Shown here: one piece after another, positions 7,700-16,529 of the stretch
Position numbering within the stretch: the first letter of the stretch is position 1
Layout of the letters: every line of letters begins with the position of its first letter
NCBI GenBank assembly: GCA_902556425.1
Contig: CACDWG010000008.1
Coordinates: 33,088-97,087 of the forward strand
Direction: 5' to 3'
Source: UBA4421 sp002704225
GTDB lineage: Bacteria > Pseudomonadota > Gammaproteobacteria > Pseudomonadales > Azotimanducaceae
DNA: 64,000 nt
Translations under genes and position numbers: made by a program
Notes under the pieces: model-generated
Told to the model about the DNA's origin: nothing
Databases searched by the model: none
The model's input: the letters and a program-made list of their open reading frames with translations, nothing else

Positions 7700-9682
7700 C
7701 TACTCCTCGTCGCTGATTGCTTGTTGCAAGGCAGCTAGCGGATCAGGTGCGTTGCCAGCCTTCTCTAACTCAAGTTTGGACTCGGCCGCAGCGATAAAGC
7801 TGGCCAGGTCCCGACTCAGCCCGGGTTTGTCCACAAAGGGATGGGCTTGCCCGGCTTGACGCTGGGCCAACAGATCCCGGCGGTCAAACACACGGCCCAT
7901 GGATTGATGGTTGGGCAGACTGACCGAGAAGCTATCCTGCATGGATTGCAGTCTTCGATAGCTGTCGAGATAGGTTTCTGTTCGTTCAATCCCGGAGAAA
8001 TTTAGCCCGACGCCGCCAAGGGTCAGAATCGAGTGCGTATCGTCTCCGTCCTTGCCCGTATACCCAAGGCTCAGTACGCCTTCTGTATGTCCTGGCGTTT
8101 TGTACAAGGTAATGGTGTTGTCACCCAGGCTAATGGTGTCGCCGTCCTCGGCAACCATATCGACTCGCGGTGTTGGCATATAAAAGGCGGCCAATTCTGG
8201 TTTCGCTTGAGCCACTTGCCAATCCTCGGCAGTCATTACCACGCGGCTGCCATAGACCTTTTGGAACAGTGCGGACCCGCCGGCATGATCAAAATGACCG
8301 TGGGTGTTGATTAGATATTTTACGTCAGCAGGATCAAAACCCAGTTCACGAATGTTGTTGAGCAACACGGGAAGCCAGCTCCCATAGAGAGAGTCGATCA
8401 GAATCAAACCGTCGCCTGTCTCAATGAGATAGGCGGCAACCCAGTCAATACCGACGTAGTAGACGTTGTCAAAGATTTGAAAAGGTTCCACGTACTGGCT
8501 TCTCCGGTCTTCCCAAGACGCCCACATCGCCTCTACGGCGGGCGGCATGGCCGCCCCTGAAAATGATTCGATATCGCACGGTGCGCAGGTCACATTTTCT
8601 ACCGTTTCGAAATTCGCCAATGCGGCAACCCAATCGCGAATGGCCACGCCATTGGATGCAAGCGTATAAAACTCGGGTCTTCCTAATATGGTGTGGGAGT
8701 CGCCTCCAGCGATGTAACTGCTGAAATTACCGACCTCTCGCCGGATGTCGGCGTGGTTGGCTTCGATCGCTTGCTGCAGTGCCACGTCTTTTTGGCCAGA
8801 CATGCTCAAAAACCGCTTTTGCACTGCATCTTCTGCGGCATCGTACTCGGCAAAGGTAATATCTGGGTGCGCTTGCGCTGCCGCGATGTATAGGGATTCG
8901 TAAGTCATCGTTTCGGGACGCAGATTCGCAAATCCCTGCTCCTGTGTGATGAAGTCAAAGGTTCCCCATTGTTCGTCTGGTCGAGAGTCGTTGTTGGTTC
9001 GCCGGTAGCCGCCGGCACCATCGCCGAGTTGCGCGATTCTCGCATTCACATAATGATCGGCGATTAACGCGGTATACAGTGGCGAAGGGATTGCGCCTGC
9101 GGATGAGCCCGTAACGAAAATACTTTGCGGTGACGGAACGTGTTCATAAGTCCACTGCAGCACCGCCTCAACGTTGGCTCGGCCTTGATGGCGTATCACT
9201 AAATCGGTTTGGCCTTCCTCAACCGGCGGATAGACCGTATCGCTGGCACCCATGTGTACATCTGCGGTGCAGTAGGGCGCAAACACAGTGGTGTGATCTT
9301 TGAACGGATTGTCCGGGTTATCCAGGTTGAAAATTCCGAAATTGGCCCTGTCGATGTTTCCTACCTGAATACTGTAGCTTGGGCTCATTTGCGGATCACA
9401 ATTTTGTCGAAACCAGCAGGCACCTCCACCTTGGAAGTACACGAGTAACTTGTTCGGGTCGCCTTGGCGGACAAAGAACGAATAGGGTGATCCGTCGGAG
9501 CATGTGGTGTTGGCTGCCGGCGAAATTTTTTGCCAATCCGTTGGTGTCGCGCTGGCTTCGGTGGGAGTTCCCGTGCTTTGGGGCGCATCAGAGGCAGGCG
9601 TTGTGCTCTCTGGCTGGCAGGCACTGAATACGAAGATGGCTAGCAAGGTGGCAAATCGTCGCCTGAAAGTTGGGTATTGCAT
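7700..9682 (-). CDS. Predicted lipoprotein: pectinacetylesterase/Notum-like esterase fused to metallo-beta-lactamase domain
   Basis: 660-residue two-domain protein. The N-terminus is a lipoprotein signal peptide with lipobox FSAC (Cys22), so it is probably anchored in a membrane facing the periplasm or surface. Residues about 45-390 resemble the pectinacetylesterase/Notum alpha/beta-hydrolase family: oxyanion-type segment LVYFQGGGACW, nucleophile elbow TGSSAGA (Ser194) and a late GGDSHTI histidine (His330). Residues about 400-600 form a metallo-beta-lactamase fold with a complete metal set: HGHFDH (461-466), His532 in GHTEG and His592 in PNHQSMG, the spacing seen in class B3-like enzymes. Both halves look catalytically intact. 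Substrate unknown; a hydrolase for esters plus lactones or other cyclic substrates is possible. TTG/ATG ambiguity at the start is small. Domain calls are confident, function is not. Confidence 0.8.
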   Translation of the reverse strand: MQYPTFRRRFATLLAIFVFSACQPESTTPASDAPQSTGTPTEASATPTDWQKISPAANTTCSDGSPYSFFVRQGDPNKLLVYFQGGGACWFRQNCDPQMSPSYSIQVGNIDRANFGIFNLDNPDNPFKDHTTVFAPYCTADVHMGASDTVYPPVEEGQTDLVIRHQGRANVEAVLQWTYEHVPSPQSIFVTGSSAGAIPSPLYTALIADHYVNARIAQLGDGAGGYRRTNNDSRPDEQWGTFDFITQEQGFANLRPETMTYESLYIAAAQAHPDITFAEYDAAEDAVQKRFLSMSGQKDVALQQAIEANHADIRREVGNFSSYIAGGDSHTILGRPEFYTLASNGVAIRDWVAALANFETVENVTCAPCDIESFSGAAMPPAVEAMWASWEDRRSQYVEPFQIFDNVYYVGIDWVAAYLIETGDGLILIDSLYGSWLPVLLNNIRELGFDPADVKYLINTHGHFDHAGGSALFQKVYGSRVVMTAEDWQVAQAKPELAAFYMPTPRVDMVAEDGDTISLGDNTITLYKTPGHTEGVLSLGYTGKDGDDTHSILTLGGVGLNFSGIERTETYLDSYRRLQSMQDSFSVSLPNHQSMGRVFDRRDLLAQRQAGQAHPFVDKPGLSRDLASFIAAAESKLELEKAGNAPDPLAALQQAISDEE

Positions 9683-9805
9683 AGGTTCCTCAGTCGTTAA
9701 ACAGTAGAATGCAACGTAAAGTAGCGGGCAAAGCGGCGCGATAGCAAGCCTATGCCCAGAATGGCAACCGGCGCGAATGCCAATGCAAGGAAACGAGTAC
9801 TGACG

Positions 9806-10147
9806 ATGAGCATCTTGGAACGCGACGAAGTCGTGAGCAAATTACAGGCTTGGCAGAATCAGGCCATGGACAGCGAGGGTATCTGGCAGTGGGCTCTGCA
9901 GGCCGTGGAAACGCGTTCAACCGTTGATGATGTGATCAAGGCCGTGATGGAGATGCTCTGCGCTCTGCCCCAAGACCTTTGGATTGAGGAAGACGCCGAG
10001 GTCATGATCGATGCTCTGCAAAACCCGATGGATCAGTCGGATTTGTCGGTAAACCTGCTGTGGAACTATCCAGACATTGTGGATACGCGCGGCCGGCGTC
10101 GAGCACTGGAAGATCATCCCTTGTATGGGCCTTACTGTGTTGATTAA
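9806..10147 (+). CDS. Hypothetical protein, small, acidic
   Basis: I do not recognise this 113-residue protein. ATG at 9806 begins MSILERDEVVSKLQAW. An upstream extension to 9752 exists but is low-complexity and unlikely to be coding. The protein is mostly helical by appearance and rich in Trp, Asp and Glu (GIWQWALQAVE, LWIEEDAEVMIDAL), without signal peptide or membrane segment. The end reads RRRALEDHPLYGPYCVD. It lies upstream of tesB with 27 bases between, so co-transcription is likely. The clear start, consistent codon use and tight spacing suggest a real gene. Confidence 0.6.
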   Translation: MSILERDEVVSKLQAWQNQAMDSEGIWQWALQAVETRSTVDDVIKAVMEMLCALPQDLWIEEDAEVMIDALQNPMDQSDLSVNLLWNYPDIVDTRGRRRALEDHPLYGPYCVD

Positions 10148-10174
10148 GGCTTCGCATATAAGGTCAGCGGCATA

Positions 10175-10993
10175 ATGGGAGCGGGTGCAAAACTGACAGA
10201 GCTGTTGCATCTGTTGGATCTGGAGCAGATTGAAGAAAACATTTTTCGTGCCCAGCACCCTGCGGGCAGGCAAGGCCGATTGTATGGTGGGCAAATCATG
10301 GCCCAGGCCCTGATGGCCGGTGGTCGTACGGTTCCGAGTGATCTGCGCGTACACTCGCTGCATGGGTATTTTTTGCGCCCTGGCGATCCCAAGGTGCCTG
10401 CCGTGATTCGGGTCGAACGCGCGCGGGATGGCCGATCATTTGCAACGCGTCGGATTTTGGTTACCCAGCGCGGCGAAGCAATATTTAATATGGATGCGTC
10501 TTTTCAGGTGGTGGAATCGGGGTTGAGTCACCAAGCTGATATGCCCAATTTGCAGCCGCCAATGGAAGAGAAAATTCCTGCTGCTTTGTACGATGCCGCG
10601 TTCGTAACCTGGCGCCATGAATTCCGTCGTCTGCAGTCTGAAAGCCCTCAACCACCGGAGCAGTTCGTCTGGTTTAAGCCCACAGGTCAGGTGCCTCGGG
10701 ACGATTTGATCGCCGCCTGCTTGTTGGTTTTTGAATCCGACAACGTGTTGATTGGCACGGCCCGCCTGCCCCATAGAGGCAGCTTTAAACGCGAGCACAT
10801 GCAAGTGGCCAGTCTTGATCACGCCATGTGGTTTCATCGTCCACTGGAGTTGAATCAATGGCTGCTTTACGCCATTGATTCACCGAGCGCCTCTCACGCC
10901 AGAGGGTTTGCCAGAGGCAACATCTTTTCCGCCTCCGGCGACCTTCTGGCCTCGACGGTGCAAGAAGGGCTGATTCGGGTTCGGAACCCCTAG
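10175..10993 (+). CDS. tesB: Acyl-CoA thioesterase II (TesB type)
   Basis: Hydrolyses medium- and long-chain acyl-CoA to free acid and CoA in the cytoplasm. The 272 residues form a double hot-dog. The first half contains RLYGGQIMAQAL, HSLHGYFLRPGDP and RDGRSFATRRI. The second half has the acidic and Thr/Gln-rich catalytic surroundings, including ASLDHAMWFHRPL and the closing SARG-like FARGNIFSASGDLLAS followed by VQEGLIR. These match TesB over its length (E. coli 286 residues). It ends overlapping the convergent flavoenzyme gene by four bases. Confidence 0.93.
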   Translation: MGAGAKLTELLHLLDLEQIEENIFRAQHPAGRQGRLYGGQIMAQALMAGGRTVPSDLRVHSLHGYFLRPGDPKVPAVIRVERARDGRSFATRRILVTQRGEAIFNMDASFQVVESGLSHQADMPNLQPPMEEKIPAALYDAAFVTWRHEFRRLQSESPQPPEQFVWFKPTGQVPRDDLIAACLLVFESDNVLIGTARLPHRGSFKREHMQVASLDHAMWFHRPLELNQWLLYAIDSPSASHARGFARGNIFSASGDLLASTVQEGLIRVRNP

Positions 10994-12036
10994 AGAGAAT
11001 CCACCAAGTTGCGCAGGTTTTCGCATTGCGCAGCGCGCTCTGCCGCATCCGCGCCGGCGAAGCTAACATTCAATGAAGTTACCCCGGATTCGCGCAGCGC
11101 ATACAGGCGCTCTTTCACAAATCCTTCGGGTCCGATCAATGAACTCTTCGCTAAATAGTCATCAGGTATGGCTTCTTCGGCGGCTTTTTTGTCGCCCGCC
11201 AGATACAAATCTTGGATGACTTTGGCTTCCGCTTCGTATCCGCTCTTGGAGAAGATGTCGTTGTAGAAATTTTTCGAGCGAGCGCCCATACCGCCGATGT
11301 ACAGCGCGGCTCCGGGTCGCGCCCGATTTCGCAGCGGTTCCATTCCCTCGCCGATGGCGACACTGCCCCCTGCGTAAATGTCCAAGGGACTTCTATCTTC
11401 CGCACGTTTGCCGTTGCCTTTGCGTAGCGAATCGCCCCAAACCGCATCAGCAGCTTCAGCGGTATAAAAGGCTGGAAGCCAAGCGTCTGCCAGTTCTGCT
11501 GTGGCGGCCACACTGGCGGGTCCCAGGGAAGCGATGGCAATGGGTATGTCGGAACGCACAGGGTGATTGATCAGCTTCAACGGCTTACCCAATCCGGTGC
11601 CGCGATCTTGGGGCAGCGGGATTTGGTAATGGTCGCCCATGTACTGAACTTTCTCCCGACGCCAAACCTGTCGGCAGATGTCGATTACCTCTCGGGTTCG
11701 CGCGACGGGCGCGGTATAGGGTAGGCCATGAAACCCTTCAATAACCTGAGGGCCCGAAGCGCCCAGACCCAGCATCGCTCGACCGTCAGACAAGTAATCA
11801 AGACCGGCGGCGGTCATGGCGAGCAAACTTGGTGTGCGGGTATAGATTGGCAAAATGCCGGATGCGATGATCACTCGCTCGGTTTCAGCCGCAAGGTAGC
11901 CCATGGCGGTAGGTGCGTCGAACGAGTAGGCCTCAGGGACCCAGACCACATCCAGACCGGCTTTTTCGAGTGCTTTTACTTCAGCGACCGCTTCTTTAAA
12001 GCCGCCGGCATAATTGATCAGGGTAGAAATTTTCAA
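10990..12036 (-). CDS. LLM-class (luciferase-like) flavin- or F420-dependent oxidoreductase
   Basis: A TIM-barrel oxidoreductase of the luciferase-like monooxygenase superfamily, using FMN or deazaflavin F420. Signs are the start KISTLINYAGG, the GLDVVWVPEAYSFDA segment, TERVIIASGILPIYTRTP, the LDYLSDGRAMLGLGASGPQV core and a C-terminal GPEGFVKERL helix. About 348 residues, normal for the family. TTG at 12036 is preferred because a GGAG lies a few bases before it and overlaps the alternative TTG at 12048. The pattern resembles F420-dependent members from actinobacteria and marine proteobacteria. Whether this organism makes F420 cannot be judged from the window. Confidence 0.82.
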   Translation of the reverse strand: MKISTLINYAGGFKEAVAEVKALEKAGLDVVWVPEAYSFDAPTAMGYLAAETERVIIASGILPIYTRTPSLLAMTAAGLDYLSDGRAMLGLGASGPQVIEGFHGLPYTAPVARTREVIDICRQVWRREKVQYMGDHYQIPLPQDRGTGLGKPLKLINHPVRSDIPIAIASLGPASVAATAELADAWLPAFYTAEAADAVWGDSLRKGNGKRAEDRSPLDIYAGGSVAIGEGMEPLRNRARPGAALYIGGMGARSKNFYNDIFSKSGYEAEAKVIQDLYLAGDKKAAEEAIPDDYLAKSSLIGPEGFVKERLYALRESGVTSLNVSFAGADAAERAAQCENLRNLVDSL

Positions 12037-12133
12037 GAGGCTCTCCAACTGTTTTGTTGCTAGATTATGGCGACTTCGGCATGGTCTGCGAAGTTTTTTC
12101 CGGTTCGGGCTGCTCAGAAAAAGGAATCTTCAC

Positions 12134-13546
12134 ATGAAAGCAAATTCTGCAACGCCTGCGATCATCGGTCTTTTTGCGCTGTTGCTGCTGATCACAAGCC
12201 CAGCTCGGGCATTCGATCTACAGCCCTTCGTGCAGCAAGCGGTGCCAAATCTCGTTGGTTATCTGCAGACCAATACCGTCAACCCGCCGGGTAATGAGTC
12301 CCGCGGTGTCGACTATCTGGGCAAACTGTTGGATGAAGCCGGTATAGAGTATGAGGCAGCCGAGTCAGCGCCGGGTCGGGGTAATTTGTGGGCCATGCTG
12401 CCAGGAACGGCTGATGCAACCGGCCGCAAAGCGCCGGCCTTGGTGCTGCTGCACCACATCGATGTGGTAACGGCAAATGCCGATTACTGGCGTGTCGATC
12501 CATTCTCCGGCGACAAAGTGGACGGCTATATTTATGGGCGTGGTGCCATAGACACCAAGGGTTTGGGTATTGTTCAGCTGCAGGCTTTCCTCGCATTGGC
12601 CGCCAGTGGACAAACCCTGAATCGTGATGTGTGGTACGTCGCCACAGCGGATGAGGAAGCCGGCGGTGCCTTCGGTGCAGGGTGGTTAGTGGAAAACCGG
12701 CCCGAGTTGTTCTCAAACGTCGGATATTTGCTAAACGAAGGTGGGTCTGGCCGACGGTTCGCCCAAGGCGTAGCGGTAATGGTTGAGGTGACGCAGAAAG
12801 TACCGCTTTGGCTGAGACTGACCTCGACCGGTAGGCCCGGACATGGGTCTGCTCCTCAGGTGACGACGTCGGTAACCCAGCTGGTAAGGAGCTTAGAGCG
12901 TATTCGCGAAACGGACTTCCCGGTTAACATCGTTCCAGCAGTAGCTGCCATGTTCGAAGGGCTGGCACCTTACCAGGACGAGGGCAAGCGCAATCGGTAC
13001 GCCAACATTGCGCAAGCGGCGAATGATGCCAATTTTTTGCTGGGTTTGCGGCTTGAAAACCCCGGCGCGCACGCGCTACTGAGAAATACTTGCTCAATTA
13101 CTCGGCTGCAAGGCAGCGGTAAAATCAACGTTGTCCCAGCGGAGGCATCGGCAGAACTGGATTGCCGGCTGCTGCCAGACCAAAACCCCGAGCAGTTTTT
13201 AAACGAGCTTCGGCACATCATCAATGATGAGGGCATCACCATAGAAAAGATTATGGGGTTCACACCAGCGACTAGCCGCACAGACACACCGCTGTTCAAA
13301 GCGATCCAAAAAATTGCAGAGGATCGCCATGGCGCGCAGCTGGTGCCCACGGTTGCGGGCGGATTTACCGACTCCCACTTTTTCAGAGATTTAGGCATTA
13401 CCAGTTACGGCTACTCACCCTTTGTTTTCGAAGCCTCTGAGGCCACCGGCGTGCATGGCAACAATGAGCGCATCAGCGTGAGCAATATCACCAATGGCGT
13501 CGAAAGCTTTTATCAGCTGCTGGAAGAATTCACCGTCCAGCGCTAG
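12134..13546 (+). CDS. M20-family zinc metallopeptidase, exported
   Basis: Predicted peptidase or amidohydrolase of the M20/M25/M40 family. ATG 12134 has AAGGA 8 bases upstream and starts a signal peptide that ends near residue 25 (TSPARA before FDLQPF). Metal and catalytic residues appear in order: LVLLHHIDVV (His and Asp), YGRGAIDTKG (bridging Asp), ATADEEAGG (catalytic Glu and ligand Glu), the dimerisation-domain GRPGHGSAPQ and a late TGVHGNNERIS histidine. About 470 residues, full length. It precedes a beta-lactamase-fold hydrolase by 31 bases; the pair may act on related amide or ester substrates, which is inference. Confidence 0.88.
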   Translation: MKANSATPAIIGLFALLLLITSPARAFDLQPFVQQAVPNLVGYLQTNTVNPPGNESRGVDYLGKLLDEAGIEYEAAESAPGRGNLWAMLPGTADATGRKAPALVLLHHIDVVTANADYWRVDPFSGDKVDGYIYGRGAIDTKGLGIVQLQAFLALAASGQTLNRDVWYVATADEEAGGAFGAGWLVENRPELFSNVGYLLNEGGSGRRFAQGVAVMVEVTQKVPLWLRLTSTGRPGHGSAPQVTTSVTQLVRSLERIRETDFPVNIVPAVAAMFEGLAPYQDEGKRNRYANIAQAANDANFLLGLRLENPGAHALLRNTCSITRLQGSGKINVVPAEASAELDCRLLPDQNPEQFLNELRHIINDEGITIEKIMGFTPATSRTDTPLFKAIQKIAEDRHGAQLVPTVAGGFTDSHFFRDLGITSYGYSPFVFEASEATGVHGNNERISVSNITNGVESFYQLLEEFTVQR

Positions 13547-13577
13547 TGGCCAAAACGAAACTACCCGAGAGGAACCT

Positions 13578-14780
13578 ATGAACGTAACCGATTCAAGCTA
13601 CGACTTTTCTGCAATGCATGAGCGGATGCAATTTTACATTGACCAAGACATTCTCTCTTGTTGCGCAACAGCGGTCTTCAAAGGCACGGACTTGGTCGAT
13701 TATCAAACCTTCGGCTACATGGATACCGAGAGCAAAACACCACTGCGAAAGGACGCCATTTTTCGCATGTATTCCAATACCAAGCTAGTGACCTCGGTTG
13801 CATTGATGATGCTGCACGAGGAGGGACTCTTTGATTTGGACGACCCGCTGGCCAAATTCATGCCGGAGTTTGGTGACCTCCAGGTTCTCAAGCCTGACGC
13901 GACTGGGGTGGCGGACACGTCACCGGCGAAAAATATGATTTCCGTGCGGCACATACTCAGTCACAGCGCGGGCCTCAGCTATGGGTTTATTGAGCCCACG
14001 TCGGTTATCGATCAGGCCTATATGAACGGCGGGGTTAATGTGCTTGCGGATGCCAGCATCGATTTAGAAGAGTTTTGTCTGCGCGTGGCCAAGCTTCCCT
14101 TGGCCTATGAACCCGGAACGAGTTGGCGCTACTCGGTAGCAACAGATGTCTGTGCCCGCTTAGTAGAAGTGTTGTCGGGGCAAACCTTTGATGAGTTCCT
14201 GCGTATGCGGATCTTTGGTCCCTTGGCCATGGTAGATACGGACTTTTGGGTGCCGGAGGAAAAAGCCGACCGGTTCACGACGATGTATGCGCCTGAAGAT
14301 ATTTTTGACCCAATGAAGCCTGGTCTGAACAAGGCCGACGATTCCCATGCAGGCCAGTATAATACGCGTCGCGCCCTGCTCAGTGGTGGTGGCGGTTTGG
14401 TTTCCACAGTCCCCGACTACGCGGCATTCTTGCGCATGGTGGTAAACGGTGGCGAATGGGCGGGTGTCAGAATCCTCAAGGCCGAAACGCTGCAGCTTAT
14501 GCGCACGAATCAGTTAGCCGATGGGGTGCAGGTCGCCTTCCCCATGTGGGCGATGCCTGGAACGGCCTTTGGCCTGGGCTTTGCGCTGAAAACCGAGCTG
14601 CAAGCCGATGATCCGCCAACGGCCTTGGGTGAATATCACTGGGGCGGTATGGCAGGCACGCATAGCTGGATGGCGCCTGAGGCTAATCTAACGGGGTTCT
14701 GCTTGACCCAACGGATGCCGGGTTTCTGGCATCCCTTTAGCCATGAGTTCAAAGCCATGACCTATGCGATAGCGGGCTAA
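13578..14780 (+). CDS. Serine hydrolase of the class C beta-lactamase / family VIII esterase type
   Basis: Penicillin-binding-protein-like fold with the serine in a SxxK motif: MYSNTKLVTSV (Ser-Asn-Thr-Lys). The second motif is the tyrosine in SWRYSVATD, where class C enzymes have YxN. The third position is a GTHSW segment near the C-terminus instead of KTG, which fits esterase-like relatives (EstB group) better than true beta-lactamases. Other features are VRHILSHSAGLSYGF and LLSGGGGLVSTVPDYAAFLRM. There is no signal peptide, so it is probably cytoplasmic. ATG 13578 follows GAGAGGA. 400 residues is normal. Substrate unknown. Confidence 0.85.
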   Translation: MNVTDSSYDFSAMHERMQFYIDQDILSCCATAVFKGTDLVDYQTFGYMDTESKTPLRKDAIFRMYSNTKLVTSVALMMLHEEGLFDLDDPLAKFMPEFGDLQVLKPDATGVADTSPAKNMISVRHILSHSAGLSYGFIEPTSVIDQAYMNGGVNVLADASIDLEEFCLRVAKLPLAYEPGTSWRYSVATDVCARLVEVLSGQTFDEFLRMRIFGPLAMVDTDFWVPEEKADRFTTMYAPEDIFDPMKPGLNKADDSHAGQYNTRRALLSGGGGLVSTVPDYAAFLRMVVNGGEWAGVRILKAETLQLMRTNQLADGVQVAFPMWAMPGTAFGLGFALKTELQADDPPTALGEYHWGGMAGTHSWMAPEANLTGFCLTQRMPGFWHPFSHEFKAMTYAIAG

Positions 14781-14834
14781 GATGCGTTTTGCCAGAGTGG
14801 CGATTCGAACTGACGATTAGACAGCGGAGACAAC

Positions 14835-15836
14835 ATGTCAGAAATTGAACACGGATCGGATCAGCCAGCCCCAAAACCCGGAAAAGGCTGGCTATTCAAA
14901 GTGGCGACCTGGGCGGTCACGTTGTTTTGCTTTTATCTGGTGTATACCCGAACAGAGGCGACGGCAGCGCGAGAAAGCCTCACCGTAGTGGAATATTTGC
15001 TTCGATTTTTTTCCGAAGCAGACTGGACCGCTTGGCTAATGGTCATGATTCCTTACTCGTTGTTTTTTTTCAGCGTCGATTCTCACGCGACTTGGCGAGC
15101 CATACGCTGGTTCAATGCGCCGCAGTTGCGATTAGTCCAAGTGCTTCCGATTCGGGCCAGCGCCTATATTTTGTCCCTAGTGAATGAACAGGTGGGTAAG
15201 GGCGCCATGTCTTTATACCTCGCCAAGCGTCATGACGTACCGGGTTGGCAAGCGCTGTCTACTATGGTGATGCTGGGTTTGATGGAAATTTATCAGCTGT
15301 TGTTTTTCTCTGGCATTGGTGTGTTGATTTACTACGAACTGGTGCAAGAGGCCTCGACTCAGATTCGCCTGGATTTCATTTTGCCCGCCGTATTTGCCGG
15401 CGCAGTCTGTTATTTGCCCCTTCATATTCTGTTTTTTCGCGGTGTATTCGGCGAATTTCCTAAAATTCGTGATGCGCAGATATTCCGTGCGTTTCGAGAA
15501 GCGCGCCCAATACAATATCTGTTATTGCTGCTCTTCAAGGCGCCTAATTTGATTGGCGCTGTGCTGGTTTACACCTTTGCGCTGCAGCTGTTTAACGTAG
15601 ACGTGGGTTTTGGCCAGATGCTGGCGTTTTTGCCCGTGATTTTCCTCGCGGCAGCCCTGCCGCTGCCGTTTCATGCCGGCGCACTGTTGCTCTGGACGGT
15701 CTTGTTTCCGGAATTTCCAGAAGTGGGGGTGTTCAGCCTGATCATGCACACCTTCTTTGTCCTGTTTAATGCAGCCATCGGAGTGGTGTTTTTGCCTAAG
15801 GCGAATGCCGAACTGTTCGACAAAGAGGCGGTATAA
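14835..15836 (+). CDS. Integral membrane protein, possibly LPG-synthase-TM (UPF0104) related
   Basis: 333 residues with about eight hydrophobic segments (near 20-42, 68-87, 105-125, 140-165, 180-205, 228-252, 260-292 and 298-322) after a hydrophilic, charged N-terminal 18 residues. The central part, LVNEQVGKGAMSLYLAK followed by an amphipathic helix and LGLMEIYQLL, resembles the loop/helix pattern of the lysylphosphatidylglycerol-synthase transmembrane family. The similarity is weak by eye and I cannot assign a function. It is convergent with the CDP-alcohol phosphatidyltransferase gene five bases away, so a lipid-related role is conceivable but unproven. Confidence 0.6.
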   Translation: MSEIEHGSDQPAPKPGKGWLFKVATWAVTLFCFYLVYTRTEATAARESLTVVEYLLRFFSEADWTAWLMVMIPYSLFFFSVDSHATWRAIRWFNAPQLRLVQVLPIRASAYILSLVNEQVGKGAMSLYLAKRHDVPGWQALSTMVMLGLMEIYQLLFFSGIGVLIYYELVQEASTQIRLDFILPAVFAGAVCYLPLHILFFRGVFGEFPKIRDAQIFRAFREARPIQYLLLLLFKAPNLIGAVLVYTFALQLFNVDVGFGQMLAFLPVIFLAAALPLPFHAGALLLWTVLFPEFPEVGVFSLIMHTFFVLFNAAIGVVFLPKANAELFDKEAV

Positions 15837-15841
15837 GCGAT

Positions 15842-16474
15842 TTAGTGGTCTTGAGGGTCCGTGCGCAGAAGGTGGATTCCTCGTTCACCCATGGAGAGGA
15901 TTGTGCTGGCTAACAACAACCAAGCCGCCAGTGCGACCCCTCGATCAAGCCACTGGAGGCACTGCTGGAGTACTGGCCAGTGCTGAAGCGGCGTCTGAAA
16001 CAAAACCGCCAAGGTCTGGCTGCCAATAGCGGTGCAGGCCAATGCGTAATAGCCAATGCCATTGTACTTGCCCAGTTTACTGGTGCGCAGAACGCGCCCC
16101 AGAAGGATCTTGGAGTCCAATGCGTACTGGGCAAAGGCTAATCCGATAAAGGGCCAGAGCCATGGGTGAATCAGACCGGTTTGCGCCAGAGCCCATGCGC
16201 TGCTGCTCACCAGCAACGCATCGGTGCCGTGATCGAAAAATCCGCCCAGAGGTGATGCGCTGTTGTAGTGTCGGGCGAGCTTGCCGTCGTAGACGTCAGT
16301 AGCGATAGCTAACGTAATCGTGATCGCAGCCATGAGCCACTGAGCGCCAATGATAGTCCAGACCAATAAGGGAATAAGCAGTAACCTAGTGGCGGTCAGA
16401 ACATTGGCTGGATTGACGATTGAACCGCCCGATGCGTTTGGGCGGACTGATTTAGCGCTTTTGTCTCTGCTCAT
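15842..16474 (-). CDS. CDP-alcohol phosphatidyltransferase
   Basis: Membrane enzyme that transfers a phosphatidyl group from a CDP-activated lipid to an alcohol, or the reverse arrangement. The family signature DxxDGxxAR-x8-GxxxDxxxD is complete in DVYDGKLARHYN followed by LGGFFDHGTD. Hydrophobic helices lie before and after it (for example LLLIPLLVWTIIGAQWLMAAI). At about 210 residues it fits PgsA or cardiolipin-synthase-like members, but the acceptor cannot be read from the sequence. ATG 16474 is used; a TTG at 16489 is a weaker alternative. Confidence 0.85.
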   Translation of the reverse strand: MSRDKSAKSVRPNASGGSIVNPANVLTATRLLLIPLLVWTIIGAQWLMAAITITLAIATDVYDGKLARHYNSASPLGGFFDHGTDALLVSSSAWALAQTGLIHPWLWPFIGLAFAQYALDSKILLGRVLRTSKLGKYNGIGYYALACTAIGSQTLAVLFQTPLQHWPVLQQCLQWLDRGVALAAWLLLASTILSMGERGIHLLRTDPQDH

Positions 16475-16529
16475 GGTGCAAATTGCCAAGCGGCCTTGTA
16501 GTCCTCGCAGGTGCTGATGAGGGCAAGAG

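Noticed and set aside
12014..12133. N-terminal extension of the M20 peptidase
   Set aside because: The ATG at 12134 has a good ribosome-binding site and starts directly with a signal peptide; the extension would bury it.
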